Source: Hirundichthys speculiger (taxonomy: Eukaryota; Chordata; Actinopteri; Beloniformes; Exocoetidae). Taken from it: a stretch of 64,000 nt of DNA. The stretch is taken from assembly GCA_018398805.1 (NCBI GenBank), contig JAGFBZ010000169.1:382501-446500 (forward strand). The letters run 5' to 3'. A program made the translations under genes and the position numbers. The notes under the pieces are model-generated. The model was not told the origin of the DNA and made no database searches. It saw only the letters and a list, made by a program, of their open reading frames with translations. How positions within the stretch are numbered: position 1 is the stretch's first letter; each line of letters opens with the position of its first letter. Of the stretch, positions 13,809 to 24,559 are shown one piece after another.

Positions 13809-14969
13809 TTATTTTTTTAATCCGGTTTTGCCTGTGATGTACTTGTTCTGGAAGCAGTGTGTGCGCCATGTTGGAGAGTAAAGCGCCGGTGCGCTCCTGT
13901 GGAGGGTGCCGGCGGGCTCCCTTGGAAGGTGCCGGTGCGCTCCCGTGGAGGGCGCCGGTGGGCTCCCATGGAGGGTGCCGGTGGGTTCCCGTGGAGGGCG
14001 CCGGTGCGCTCCCTTGGAAGGTGCCGGTGCGCTACCGTGGAGGGCGCCGGTGGGCTCCCGTGGAGGGTTTCGGCCGGCTCCCGTGGAGGGCACCAGTGCA
14101 CTCCCTTGGGGGGTGCCGGTGCGCTCCCGTGAAGGGCACCGGTGCGCTCCCTTGGAGGGCGCTGGTGTGCTCCCGTGGAGGGCGCCGATGGGCTCCCATG
14201 AAGGGCGCCGGTGCGCTCCCTTGGAGGGTGCCGGCGTGCTCCCGTGAAGGGCACCGGTGCACTCCCCTGGAAGGCGCCGGTGCACTTCCGTGAAGGGCGC
14301 CGGTGCACTCCCTTGGAGGGCGTGGGTGCGCTCCCGTGGAGGGCCCCGGTGTGCTCCCGTGGGGGGCGCTGGTGCGCTCCCTTGGAGGGCGCCAGTGCGC
14401 TCCCATGGAGGGCGCCGGTGGGCTCCCGTGGAGGGGACGCTCCCGTGGAGGGCGCCGGTAAGCTCCCGTGGAGGGCGCCAGTGGGCTCCCTTGGAGGGCA
14501 CCGGTAAGCTCCCGTGGAGGGCGTTGGTGGGCTCCCATGGAGGGTGCCAGTGTGCTCCCGTGAAGGGTGCCGGTGCGCTCCCGTGGAGGGCGCCGGTGCA
14601 CTCCCTTGGAGGGCGCCGGTGCACTCCCTTGGAGGGCGCCGGTGCGCTCCCGTGAAGGGCGCCGGTGCGCTCCCGTGAAGGGCGCCGGTGCTCTCCCTTG
14701 GAGGGTGCCGGTGCGCTCCCGTGAAGGGCGCCGGTGCACTCCCTTGGAGGGCGCACCAGCTCGTCCAACTCGACCAGCGTCTCTAACTGACCTTTGGGAG
14801 TCGTCGCGCTGGTCGAGGTCTCAATCTGGACCAGCTGCTGGTACTCCTCGCCCGAGTCATCGGCACCACGGTCACGTGGTGGTTCTGGCAAGGGATCCAG
14901 TGGTGGTCCAAGTTCGGATTCTGACTCTGGGTGCGGCTCAGGTTCACGTCCGACTCTTGGTCGTTGAAA
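13809..14969 (-). pseudogene. Uncharacterised 387-codon open frame ending in a 23-bp repeat array
   Basis: The frame is open from just after a TAA at 14970-14972 to a stop at 13809, but has no in-frame ATG near its beginning. The first third is non-repetitive and acidic/proline-rich (EPEPHPESESELGPP, then DRGADDSGEEYQQLVQIETS). The rest is a 23-residue repeat (TGALHGSAPAPSKG plus variants) that directly reflects the 23-bp DNA unit. The non-repetitive part has a protein-like composition, so it may be a fragment of a real exon or retroelement gag-like region captured by minisatellite growth. No family is recognised. The repeat part is probably not selected as protein, because the other two frames on both strands are also largely open. 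Confidence 0.35.
13878..14752. repeat. GC-rich 23-bp minisatellite, about 38 copies
   Basis: The 23-bp unit reads approximately GGTGCGCTCCCGTGGAGGGC plus GCC, with CCCTTGG, CCCATGG and GTGAAGG variants. Three units make 69 bases, so every frame translates to a 23-residue repeat. Stop codons are almost absent in all frames, which produces many overlapping spurious open frames. Confidence 0.95.
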
Positions 14970-14989
14970 TTAATCTTTGCCTTCGCTCG

Positions 14990-15293
14990 CTCTGCTTTCG
15001 TGGATGTTTTATAATTGAATAACTTCCCCACAGTTCCAATATTTTAATCATCTTAACGGACATCTAGGCCGTGTGTCCTAATTGGTGACTGGTCAACGTA
15101 CTAATTGGTTTCAGGTTGCACACCTTTGTGATTTTAAGGATGGATGGGCAAAAATATATTAAGTCATAACTCCTACACATTTGTTTTTTTTTAATCTTTT
15201 GTGGTTTATATTTTTCAGGGGTTTTATTGGCATTAGCAGGTGTTCAGCAAACTTTGAACCACCACAGATGACATCACCCACTGCGCAATTTAT
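14990..15293. other. Unassigned spacer
   Basis: AT-rich sequence between the 23-bp array region and the GACGTC-rich element. Nothing further can be supported. Confidence 0.4.
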
Positions 15294-17365
15294 GGTTCAG
15301 AAGACGTTTATTTGACGTCTTTTTGCGACGTCGGAATCACGTCTCGAAAAGGTGCAGAATGAAATGTTTTTTTGACGTCTTTTCCCGACGTCGCGTGGAC
15401 GTCTTTTCCCGACGTCCTGTGGACGTCTTTCCCTCGACGTCGTGTGGACGTCTTTCCCCCGACGTCGTGTGGACGTCTCGAAAAGGTGCAGAATGAAATG
15501 TTTTTTTGACGTCTTTTCCCGACGTCCTGTGGACGTCTTTCCCTCGACGCTTTATGGACCTCCACTTCAATTCATCCGGGGCTGGATTAACGTCCACTAA
15601 CTACCTTCATTAAAGTGTTAAAACTGGACTATTTTGTAATTTACTCTAAGGTAGCAAACTAGAAACCAAACCAAATTTACATTGCAATTTCTTTTAAATG
15701 TAACAATTCAGTAAAATTATAGCATTACATGCAGTGCAAAATAATATAACCATTACCCGTGTTGCAACAGTTGATAGCTCACAGAATTAGGAAGAAAGGC
15801 AAAAAACAACTTTATTAATATTGATTCACACTATTTACATATTAACATTTGTCATACTATACAGAATTTACATATTAAAAATGATTAAGACTACACATTT
15901 ACAAATTAACAATGATTTAAACTATTTACATAATCTCTACACTACGTACCACATCATCTGCATATGAACCACAAGTCCAGTTAAACTAGGTGTTGAGGCC
16001 TCCACTTCTGGCTGGTGCATGTTTGAGGTGGTCGGCCACGACTTGTTTTACTTCTGCCTCCGTCGCCAGGGGGTGGGCCTTCATGACAGCATCTAGAAAA
16101 AAGTTGTGGATTGTCACCATGTCCCTGTAACTGAACTCTCGTAGAAAACTTCTACAAAAATAAATATTAGCTTACGATTAGCATACAATTAGCTTAGCAA
16201 TATTAGCAAGCTGGCTTCAAATGAGAATCAAGAGGAGCACCAAGATTGACAGTTCAAAGCATCTTGTGGGATTTAATACCACGTAAAAGACATTTAGCAG
16301 AAAAATCCTAACTCTTTTAGTTTGATATTACACACTTAGAAAAGAATGAAAACTGTTTTGATAGTTACCAGTGAACACCATAGTCGCGGAGGCACCCATC
16401 ACTGCGAAGAACGGCGAGTATTATGCTCCGCTGCAGGCTCATCCTTTGATATCTAAGTATTCACGTTTCAGAGACTGAAAGATGAAATGATGGTGGGATG
16501 TTGAAGGGTATGTCGGGGCAGTACTAACCTGAAAATTATGTTTTCAATATTAAAACCAACGAATGGGAGGAAAAAATAAAAACACTTATTTGAAATGTTT
16601 AATTACATTTAGCCCCGTAATTTGTACGAGAACCCTCAAAATACTTACATTTCCAGTAATACTCTTTAAACACATTCAGCGTGGACCAGGGTTTTACCTC
16701 GCAGCAGAGGGTGTTTTACAGTCAGCTGTGATATGCAACAACGTGGAGTGTGAGATAATTTGAGTCTCATATCGTGGTTGACAGCGGTGTCCAGATGAGT
16801 CCACTTAAGGACGTCGATATAACGTCGAGATGAGGTCCGATCGGCAGTGTGCGTGTTGCGGCGGCGCGCACAATGCGGGAGCCTCTCCCCCGCAATAAAA
16901 GTGGGAATAAAAGTTCATTTCTCAGGCGGGGAAAAATCACATTGGGCATAAGGTGTCTGGAACTTGGTGACCAGTGGAGCGCTTGTGGACGTCAATATAA
17001 CGTCGAAATGAGGTCCTCGTTGGACCAAATCACTTCCAGTGTCTGCGCGTGTTTAAGCGCTTCCGTGCGGACTCAGAAGCGCACTGTGCGCGCGCACAGT
17101 GCGGGAGCCGGTCCGTCGCAAATGTCGAAAAAAGGTCCAATAATGACGTCTACATCTCGACCTATTATGCACGTTGAGCCGACGTCTATATTTGGTCTTT
17201 AAATGACGTCCAGATTCTGAACGTCATAGCGACGTCTAAAAAGGGTCATATTTTGACGTCGAAGTTTCGACCTATTTTCTACGTTCCATAGACGTCGAGA
17301 TCTGGTCTCTGACGGACCGACCTAAAACTGACGTCATCTGCACGTCTTTTCGACCTGCAATGTTT
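15294..17365. mobile_element. GACGTC-rich DNA element with subterminal repeats
   Basis: Both outer parts are packed with GACGTC. On the left (15303-15550) there are repeats of GACGTCTTTTCCCGACGTC and a duplicated block around CGAAAAGGTGCAGAATGAAA. On the right (16805-17360) the motif GACGTCNATATAACGTCGA followed by ATGAGGTCC occurs at 16810 and 16988, then GACGTC alternates with GGTC or CGACC about every 30 bases. The middle holds an exon-like relic on the minus strand. Exact ends and target duplication were not resolved. The arrangement resembles eukaryotic cut-and-paste elements with repeated subterminal transposase sites. Assignment to a superfamily (for example ISL2EU or Harbinger) is only a guess. 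Confidence 0.55.
15986..16442 (-). pseudogene. Two exon-like segments, C-terminus resembling DUF4806 proteins
   Basis: Minus strand. A segment at 16369-16442 begins ATG and reads MSLQRSIILAVLRSDGCLRD, ending at a GTAACT donor. A segment at 15986-16148 follows an acceptor and reads REFSYRDMVTIHNFF, then DAVMKAHPLATEAEVKQVVA and DHLKHAPARSGGLNT before TAG. The pattern of a short basic lead, an R-D-hydrophobic helix, T-E-x-E-V and a final W/H-L-K-x-A-P-x-R resembles the end of DUF4806 proteins, which are expanded in fish. This rests on memory of the family pattern, not a search. The upstream coding part is not seen in the element, so it is probably a truncated or internally deleted copy. Confidence 0.4.
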
Positions 17366-17765
17366 GGTGGGCACGGTTGGGTCCGCCTCCTTTTTTGAAT
17401 GAAACGTCTCCTCTGTTTTAGTACCGCCTCCATTCTGGACTTGTACAGGTGGGCGTGTCTGAAAGTAGTGATGGGAGAACACCATTAAATGGAAAGCGTT
17501 TAAAAATACTGACTTACGCGCCGACAGGAGATTCGGGCCTAAAGAGAATATTCGTACCATTGAAACTGGACTTATGGTGTCCCTGGTTGAGGGACGGTTG
17601 ATGCTTGCATAAAGTTTATAACCAAAGTGAACCATCGGTGCAGGCTGCTCTAAACTGGGGGAGGTAACGTCAGCATCATTGCCGTCTCATGATGTCCAGC
17701 TTTTGCTTAAACCGTATTAAAACCATATTCACCCAAAAGAGCTTAGTCATGTGCAGTTCTCTTGG
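17366..17765. other. Unassigned spacer
   Basis: No exon or element end is recognised between the GACGTC-rich element and the next hAT element. Confidence 0.4.
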
Positions 17766-17773
17766 TTCAGGGT

Positions 17774-18673
17774 TAGGGATGGGCATAATTAATCGATTAA
17801 TTGATGATTGATCATTAAGAATTTGGTCAAAGACATTCATTTTCGTCGATGAACTGAATGTTTGTTTTTTTTTTTAAACAATCCGAACGTAGGTTATCAG
17901 TGCACGTCCTCAAACAATGCGATGCATTTCTCTGTGCCACCGATAGAAATTTGCCACCAGGGGGCAACATTTCACCATCACCCTACCCTGGCTGGACTCA
18001 GTTGTTACATGCGAGCTTCTGTAGGTCATCGCCTAATCATGAAGCGGTCGCGGTGAAGTGTGGCGTGGAACCATTTTAGTTTAGAAAATGAGCAAGTGTA
18101 CTGCAATCACTGCAATGCTAATTACAAATACAATTAATCGACAACGACAATGATGTATCACTTGAACAACGCGGATCCAAGCCTTGTAAAGGACGGTAGA
18201 GGTGATTCATCATCAGCCTAGCCTAGCCTAGCCTAGCCTAGCCTCAACTCGGTGTTAGCACGGACCAGAAGGAGCTGCAGCGCACATCGAGCACACAACA
18301 AGCCCATCTTTTTGAGAAACAAAAAGCCTGTAATACTGGCGCCTTGATTTAAATTGTCCTTGTTAAGTAGTCTCCTCGATATCTCTTGTTTTATTATCGT
18401 TGTTTTTATAAAGAAAAAAAAACAGGAAATGTCACGTTATTGTCAACCACGAACATCCGGGCCACTGAACACATCTGGGTATGCGCGGGCCATAGCAACC
18501 AGGCCATAGCATCCAGGCCATAGCAACCAGGCCAAAGGGGAAAACAAACGTCACGCCGATATCGAGAATATTTGTGATAGTTTTCAATATAAAAATGTTA
18601 ATGATTAATCGATTATTAATCATTAATTCTCCCGACGATTGAAGAATAAATCTCGACCAAATGCCCATCCCTA
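17774..18673. mobile_element. hAT element, 900 bp
   Basis: The ends are TAGGGATGGGCATAATTAAT and CCAAATGCCCATCCCTA. The flanking 8-mers TTCAGGGT and GTCAGGGT differ at one base and are read as a slightly aged target-site duplication. The interior has ATTAATCGATTAAT-type subterminal motifs, a (CTAGC)n microsatellite near 18216-18244 and a CCATAGCAACCAGG repeat that reappears near 48245 inside an element in fhl2. No transposase is seen. Confidence 0.8.
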
Positions 18674-18965
18674 GTCAGGGTGAACACAACAACTGTACTC
18701 TGGCGGACCAGGAGCTGTCGGAAAAGCTGGTCTCCATACGGCTGTCGCTGAACTCTGGACTCTGCTCTGAGAGCTACACGACCTCCGACCGACCCAACTA
18801 CAAGCTAAAGAGGCTTCTGTAGTCCGCTAGACAGCACGCCGTCGGTTGTGAAGGAGAAGCTACACATGACAAAAGAAAGCAACGCTAGAAGTCGTGGACA
18901 AACATCTTTCAGCTGCTCATTTACAAGCTGTTTTGCTCGTCTGGAGGAGTACAATTAATCTAGAG

Positions 18966-19822
18966 CAGTGGTTCTGAACCGGTCCGGCTTCAGGACCCAC
19001 CATCACCATTAATGACAAGCCACGACCCAAATCAAGGAAAATTTCCAACTTTTCAAATTTATTGAATGAAAAGATCGTGCAGTTTGAATTGGAAATAGTA
19101 GAATAAAATATCACGGAATGCCAACAAAAAAAATAAGTTTATTGGTGAACCAAAATGACTTCAAGTGGGAAATATTCCATTTGATGCTCAATTAGCTGCA
19201 TTTTAATTAAATCCAAAACACTTCACTTTAGTAACTTCAGCCTTTTTTAACAGACTCAACTTGCACAAACATGAAATAAAACAGTGCAACCACTGAGCAG
19301 TAGTTTCAAAAAGAACTCAAATATGTAGCATTTGCTGAGTTCCCACTTCCTGAATATATAACAATTTCCTATTAAAACTATCTAGTCACTTATTTAAGCA
19401 TTAATCATAAAGCTGACATAACAATCAGAACATTTCAGTAACAGCCATTTTTAAGACTCTACAGTGCTTTTATACACAAACATGAAATAAAACAGTCCAA
19501 CCACTGAGCAGTAGTTTCAAAAAGAACTCAAAATATATAGTTTTATCTGAATAACCACTCACTGACCTTTGTCTTCAAGATAAGAAAATCCATATCTCAT
19601 ATATTCTTGGTTGTATCTGTGTTTCACCTGCTCAACATGTGGAAACAAACTCTGCAGGTCTTCTTCTATGGTGTGAACTGGCGGGTGTCAACTCGGATTA
19701 CAGGACATTATCACCATCTACTGTTAAGGAGGATGAATGAAACTTTTTTTTTTTTTTTTTTGCATTTCCTTCCCCAGGCAAAGACCCACGACCCACTGAA
19801 AACTACCAGCTGAGAACCACTG
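18966..19822. mobile_element. hAT (Charlie-like) element, 857 bp
   Basis: The ends are CAGTGGTTCTGAACCGG and CAGCTGAGAACCACTG, a classic CAGTGGTTCT-type inverted terminal repeat. The flanks ATCTAGAG and AGCTAGAG form an 8-bp duplication with one mismatch. The interior is AT-rich and duplicated: ACATGAAATAAAACAGT with CAACCACTGAGCAGTAG occurs twice (about 19270 and 19484). No transposase frame is present. Confidence 0.82.
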
Positions 19823-20137
19823 AGCTAGAGAAAAATGGCCAACTAAGCTCTTCGCTCTTTGCCAAAACTGTTATTGACCAATGACAGCATTGACCACTGT
19901 CACGTGACATGTGGTGCAGCGTTTGGGCTGCAGTGAACAGTGCACAGTTACATATTACAACAGTTAACACGTTATCTCTGGGCCTCTTTTGACCTCGCTG
20001 TTGAGTTTGTAAGGTCGTGACTTCTAAGTAAAAAAAATTGATGCTAATAAAACTGTTAGCTCTCCTTTTTCCCCAAATTAGAATCGATAAAGAATCAAAT
20101 CATTAAACAGTATCGATAATGGAATCGGAATCGGATT

Positions 20138-21660
20138 CCCGGATGCCGAGGTGGTTAAAAAGCTCCTCGGTGGCAGGGCCCCGGGTGTGGATGAGATCCG
20201 CCCGGAGTTCCTCAAGGCTCTGGATGCTGAGGGGCTGTCTTGGTTGACACGCCTCTGCAGCATCGCGTGGACGTCGGGGACAGTACCGCTGGATTGGCAG
20301 CTGGGGTGGTGGTCTCCCTCTTTAAAAAGGGGGACCGGAGGGTGTGTTCCAACTACAGGGGGATCACACTCCTCAGCCTCCCTGGGAAGGTCTATTCAGG
20401 GGTCCTGGAGAGGAGGGTCCGTCGGATAGTTGAATCTCGGATTGAGGAGGAGCAGTGTGGTTTTGGTCCCGGCCGTGGAACGGTGGACCAGCTCTACACC
20501 CTCTTCAGGGTCTTGGAGGGGGCATGGGAGTTCGCCCAACCAGTCTACATGTGTTTTGTGGACTTGGAGAAGGCGTTCGACCGTGTTCCCCGGGGATTCC
20601 GGTGGGGGGTGCTTCGGGAGTATGGGGTGCCGGACTCCCTTGTACGGGCTGTCCGGTCCCTGTACGACCGGTGCCAGAGTTTGGTCCGCATTGTCGGCAG
20701 TAAGTCGGATTCGTTTCCAGTGAGGGTTGGACTCCGCCAAGGCTGCCCTTTGTCACCGATTCTGTTCATTACTTTTATGGACAGAATTTCTAGGCGCAGT
20801 CGAGGTGTTGAGGGGATCCGGTTCGGTGGCCTCAGGATTGGGTCTCTGCTATTTGCAGATGATGTGGTTCTGTTGGCTTCATCGAGCCGTGATCTACAAC
20901 TCTCGCTGGAGCGATTCGCAGCCGGTTGTGAAGCGGCTGGGATGAGAATCAGCACCTCCAAATCCGAGACCATGGTCCTCAGCCGGAAAAGGGTGGAGTG
21001 CCCTCTCCGGGTTGGGGATGAGGTCCTTCCCCAAGTGGAGGAGTTTAAGTATCTCGGGATCTTGTTCACGAGTGAGGGAAGGATGGAGCGGGAGATCGAC
21101 AGACGGATCGGTGCGGCATCTGCAGTGATGCGGGTGCTGCGCCGGTCTGTTGTGGTGAAGAAGGAGCTGAGTCGGAAGGCGAAGCTCTCGATTTACCGGT
21201 CGATCTACGTTCCTACCCTCACCTATGGTCATGAGCTTTGGGTAGTGACCGAAAGAACAAGATCGCGGATACAAGCGGCTGAAATGAGCTTCCTTCGCAG
21301 GGTGGCCGGGCTCTCCCTTAGAGATAGGGTGAGAAGCTCGGTCATCCGGGAGGAGCTCAGAGTAGAACCGCTGCTCCTCCGCATCGAGAGGAGCCAGATG
21401 AGGTGGTTCATCTGGTTAGGATGCCTCCTGGACGCCTCCCTGGTGAGGTGTTCCGGGCACGGCCCACTGGGAGGAGACCCCGGGGAAGACCCAGGACACG
21501 CTGGAGGGACTATGTCTCTCGGCTGGCCTGGGAACGCCTCGGGATCCCCCCAGAGGAGCTGGAAGAAGTGGCCGGGGAAAGGGGGGTCTGGGCTTCCTTA
21601 CTCCGGCTGATGCCCCCGCGACCCGACCTCGGATAAGCGGAAGAAGACGGTACGGTACGG
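20138..21660 (+). mobile_element. 5'-truncated Rex1-type LINE
   Basis: A non-LTR retrotransposon copy that starts within the region before the reverse transcriptase and ends in short tandem TACGG repeats rather than poly-A. Flanks CGGAATCGGA and CGGAATTGGA look like a near-perfect duplication of the target in the host hAT. Short variable oligonucleotide tails and a strong tendency to 5' truncation are described for the Rex1/Babar group (CR1/L2 lineage) of fish. The clade call is an inference. Confidence 0.8.
20147..21636 (+). pseudogene. Rex1-type reverse transcriptase, frameshifted
   Basis: The product would copy LINE RNA at a nicked target. Conserved reverse transcriptase blocks are legible: NYRGITLLSLPGKVYS, then EEEQCGFGPGRGTVDQL, CFVDLEKAFDRVPRGF (motif A with its aspartate), LRQGCPLSPILFITF (motif B) and the catalytic FADDVVLL (motif C) near 20855. 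The C-terminal RRVAGLSLRDRVRSS and GRRPRGRPRTRWRDYVSR follow. The frame changes near 20305 and again near 21405, and there is no endonuclease domain, so this copy cannot move by itself. It is the same family as the minus-strand copy at 32.35-35.7 kb. Confidence 0.88.
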
Positions 21661-21692
21661 AATTGGAAAAATTTTATCAATTCCCATCCCTA

Positions 21693-22812
21693 TAAACATG
21701 TGATCAGGGCAAAAGCTAAAGAGGAGAAGGATGATTTAGATAGTTCTGAGTCTATTCATCTTGATCAATGCTGCTGTCCAGAGGACGTCTTCTTCAGGGA
21801 ATGTCTTCCATAATTCAGCACATATTATAAAAACGTGCATCTGTAGGAAAACTGACCTGCCGTCCACCAAATGTGTTCGGTTCACTGTAGAAAAACAACA
21901 TCTAACGAGGTATTTAAACGGTAAGAAGAAAAAAATCCTTTATTAAGCAAGAATGGTTCCCTCACTTACTAAACGCTGACGGTGCGATGACCTTCCTCAA
22001 CCATTCTTTGAAAGAAAAAGCACTATTTATGAAAAATGTGACACCGCAGCACCCAATTAATCACAGATTTAAATAATGAATGTGAAGTTTGCAAGCGTCG
22101 GTGGCGTGTCTGAACACCTGTGCGATTTTACGTGAGGAAAATAGCGTATAAGCAAAAAGAACAAGGGAAAAGACAAACTTGATCATCTAAATAAAGTGTC
22201 GGGTCACTGCCGGGGCTGGAACATCCCCCCCGATCGCTACGGGGATTTAGCCGTCTGGGAACACAACACCAGGCTAAACGACTGAGTCAAATTTAGACCC
22301 AGGTCACTGCACCAAGTAAAGACAGAGGGGAAGAAAAATGTTCAGGAGCCTTTTAATCATCCTTAAAATTCAATCAGAGAAAGATGGACAGTAAGGTCAT
22401 ATAGTTGCTATAGTTAAAACCATGCATCTGTTTTTGTTCAGTGAAAATCTTTATTTTGTGACTCTCATCTGACTCCCTGGTTATCCCTCTCCTCCCCGTC
22501 ACATTCGTTTCTGGCAAAGCAGCGGCATAAATCTCATTAAAAGATTCTAGTTTCAAATCAAGTGATACAGTTAAAGTAAATACTGCGGTTAAATGAAGAA
22601 GATGATAAATCCACAATGTTCTCTTTCTTCTGCCACATGAGCACTCCTCACATCATTCATTACTCCAAACAAGGTCCCCAAATCTCTTTTCATTTTTGTT
22701 TACTTGCTGAGTCGATCAAAAAGTCACATGCTGACAGTTGAGCTCATTTTGTGCCGCAAATAATAAAACACACAAATATGCGCAAATCCATCAGTAATTA
22801 TGGCAAATGAAA
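21693..22812. other. No gene recognised
   Basis: Mostly AT-rich single-copy-looking DNA. No transposon ends, splice-bounded exon or RNA gene could be supported. Confidence 0.45.
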
Positions 22813-22820
22813 CTGCAGGA

Positions 22821-23447
22821 CAGGGTTATAATAGTTTTGGATTTTCCATTATGTTTAGTTTTTAGTTTAGTTTTTCCAAATTCTGTTAGTTTTTATTCGT
22901 TTTTAGAGCAGTTTTGCTAGTTTTTATTCATTTTTGTTTTGAAATACTTAGTTTTAGTTTAGTTTTTATTAGTTTCAGTGTTAGTTTTATTTTGTAAATT
23001 AGGGTTGTAATTTTGGTTGGAGTGAAGCACTGAACTTTTTGAAGGCTATCGAATCACATAGTCGTGTTCACATTCTGGTCTCAATAAACATATTTATCAA
23101 TGCGTCTTCCCTCTTGTGGTGTTCCTGCGTATTTACTGACCAGCAGCTATCTGGTCTCCATGGAAACAGTCCATTATAGTTGCTGTTTTCTCCCTTCCCA
23201 ACGCTGACTGGCCTGCAGCTGTAGCTTCTCTTTCCAGGGGGCTAGCTTAGACTAGCTTATCCAGCTAGTCTTGGTTAGCCTTCTTTCCAGGGGGCTAGTT
23301 TAGGCTATCTTATCCAGGTAGTCTTGGTAAGCCTTCTTTCCAGGGGGCTAGCTTAGGCTAGCTTATCCAGCTAATCTTGGTTAGCCTTCTTCCCAGGGGG
23401 CTAGCTTAGGCTAGCTTATCCAGCTAACGTTAACGATAATAACCTTG
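22821..23447. mobile_element. hAT element with internal 53-bp tandem repeats, intact ends
   Basis: The ends are CAGGGTTATAATAGTTTTGG and CGATAATAACCTTG, with a perfect 8-bp duplication CTGCAGGA at 22813-22820 and 23448-23455. The right half (23234-23428) is about 3.7 copies of a 53-bp unit (CAGGGGGCTAGCTTAGGCTA, then GCTTATCCAGCTAGTCTTGG). A close relative at 26.7-28.0 kb carries about 11 copies of the same unit, so the array expands inside the element. No transposase. Confidence 0.88.
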
Positions 23448-23786
23448 CTGCAGGAGCAAGTTAAAGTAGTTCCTTGAGCTGCAGCGAGGCTCAGTTTTAC
23501 TCTAAAACTCTGCTCTGGTCCTCATTTTGTGTCGTCCAGTGAAAACGTCCTCCTGTTGGGTTGTTGTTTATTATTGTAAACGTGGTATTAAAGGTCCTGG
23601 AACCTCACAAGTACTTTTTAAGCCTTTATCTCAACCTGTCCAAGTTAGTTTTGTCCTGTCCAATACAGCTTTGGTGGCTCCTTCTTGTGAATGACGTTTA
23701 ACACACACCTGAATGCGTTGAAGTAACGTGACCAACGCTGGGTGGGGGGGTGGTGGGGGGGTTTAAGACAGTTTGACCATATAGAT

Positions 23787-24559
23787 CAGAGGTGTCAGAC
23801 TCATTTCCACTGAGGGCCACATCAGCATCATGGTTGACAGCATGAATGTAACAAAATACAATGAAAATCTAAATAAATGAAACTACCTCATTAATCTAAC
23901 TATCCATCCATTAATTATACCCGTTTCATCCTCACGAGTCACGAGGTTAGGCTAACTAACTTAACCTTATTATATTGTCATAACGGTTTCTGTATTTATT
24001 ATGTATTCCAGTTTCAAATATTTAAGTCATTATTGTATTAAACTCAGGGTTTGTGGTAATCATCACTCAGAGTATCCATTAGCTTGGTTTTAGAAGCGGA
24101 AGAGCGGTTCTTTGTTTTTCTTGCAGGCTAAATTTAGCATACTTAGCGCCGTGTTTGCTGTCAAAATACCGTCGTAGAATAAACTCTCACAACTGACACG
24201 CCTCATAACACAAAAGACAAACTGTTTTTTCACCTTGAGATACAAACTTGTAATTGTTCTCCCATCGATCATGAAACTTCATTCCTTGTGCATCAATTTT
24301 TCTTTTCTTGGACGTGTTGGGTCCATCACTTGAAAAATCGTTTTGCTCATAGCTACCGTTATCGTTGTGAGTAACGACGAAGTGCATGATGGGAGACGCA
24401 GTTTATTGTCAATATGCGCTTTAAAGCGGCGTAAGTTTATTTTAAGTCTTAAAATATCGGTTTAAAATTTAAGCCAATAATGCACAAGCTCTCGAGGGCC
24501 ACATTTAAATGACGCGGCGGGCCACATTTGGCCCGCGGGCCTCGTGTTTGACACATGTG
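23787..24559 (-). mobile_element. hAT (Charlie-like) element with transposase relic
   Basis: The terminal sequences are CAGAGGTGTCAGACTCATTT and GTGTTTGACACATGTG, with GGGCCACAT subterminal motifs at both ends, as in Charlie-group hAT elements. The flanking 8-mers ATATAGAT and ATACGGAC agree poorly, so the duplication is eroded or the boundary is off by a few bases. The interior encodes part of a BED-type transposase on the minus strand. Confidence 0.7.
24090..24387 (-). pseudogene. N-terminal part of a BED zinc-finger hAT transposase
   Basis: The minus-strand translation includes SKKRKIDAQGMKFHDRW then ENNYKFVSQGEKTVCLLCYE. A basic KKRKID lead, a Q-x-x-W aromatic stretch and a C-L-x-C knuckle match the beginning of GTF2IRD2/ZBED-like Charlie transposases. 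The frame breaks after CYEACQL, where a second frame (LYLKVKKQFVFCVMRRVSCE) begins, so the protein is truncated and frameshifted. Only the first part of the zinc finger is seen and no catalytic domain. Confidence 0.55.

Larger units (their letters stand above)
19930..21692. mobile_element. Second copy of the 10.2-kb hAT family, split by a LINE
   Basis: The right end AATTCCCATCCCTA at 21679-21692 and the TATCGATAATGGAATCGG block at 20111-20128 match, in reverse, the left end of the element at 10190. The stretch around 19950-19990 (TTAACACGTTATCT, GGCCTCTTTTGACC) matches its interior. The left end is missing. The LINE at about 20.14-21.66 kb is inserted inside, so the hAT arrived first. Confidence 0.7.

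Noticed and set aside
13857..14655. Several overlapping Pro/Gly/Arg-rich proteins on both strands
   Set aside because: They are translations of one 23-bp repeat that lacks stops in every frame. Only the minus-strand frame with a unique N-terminal part is kept, as uncertain.
15308..15597. Lysine/arginine-rich minus-strand frames (KTSTRRRGKD-like)
   Set aside because: Produced by GACGTCTTTTCCC subterminal repeats of a DNA element.
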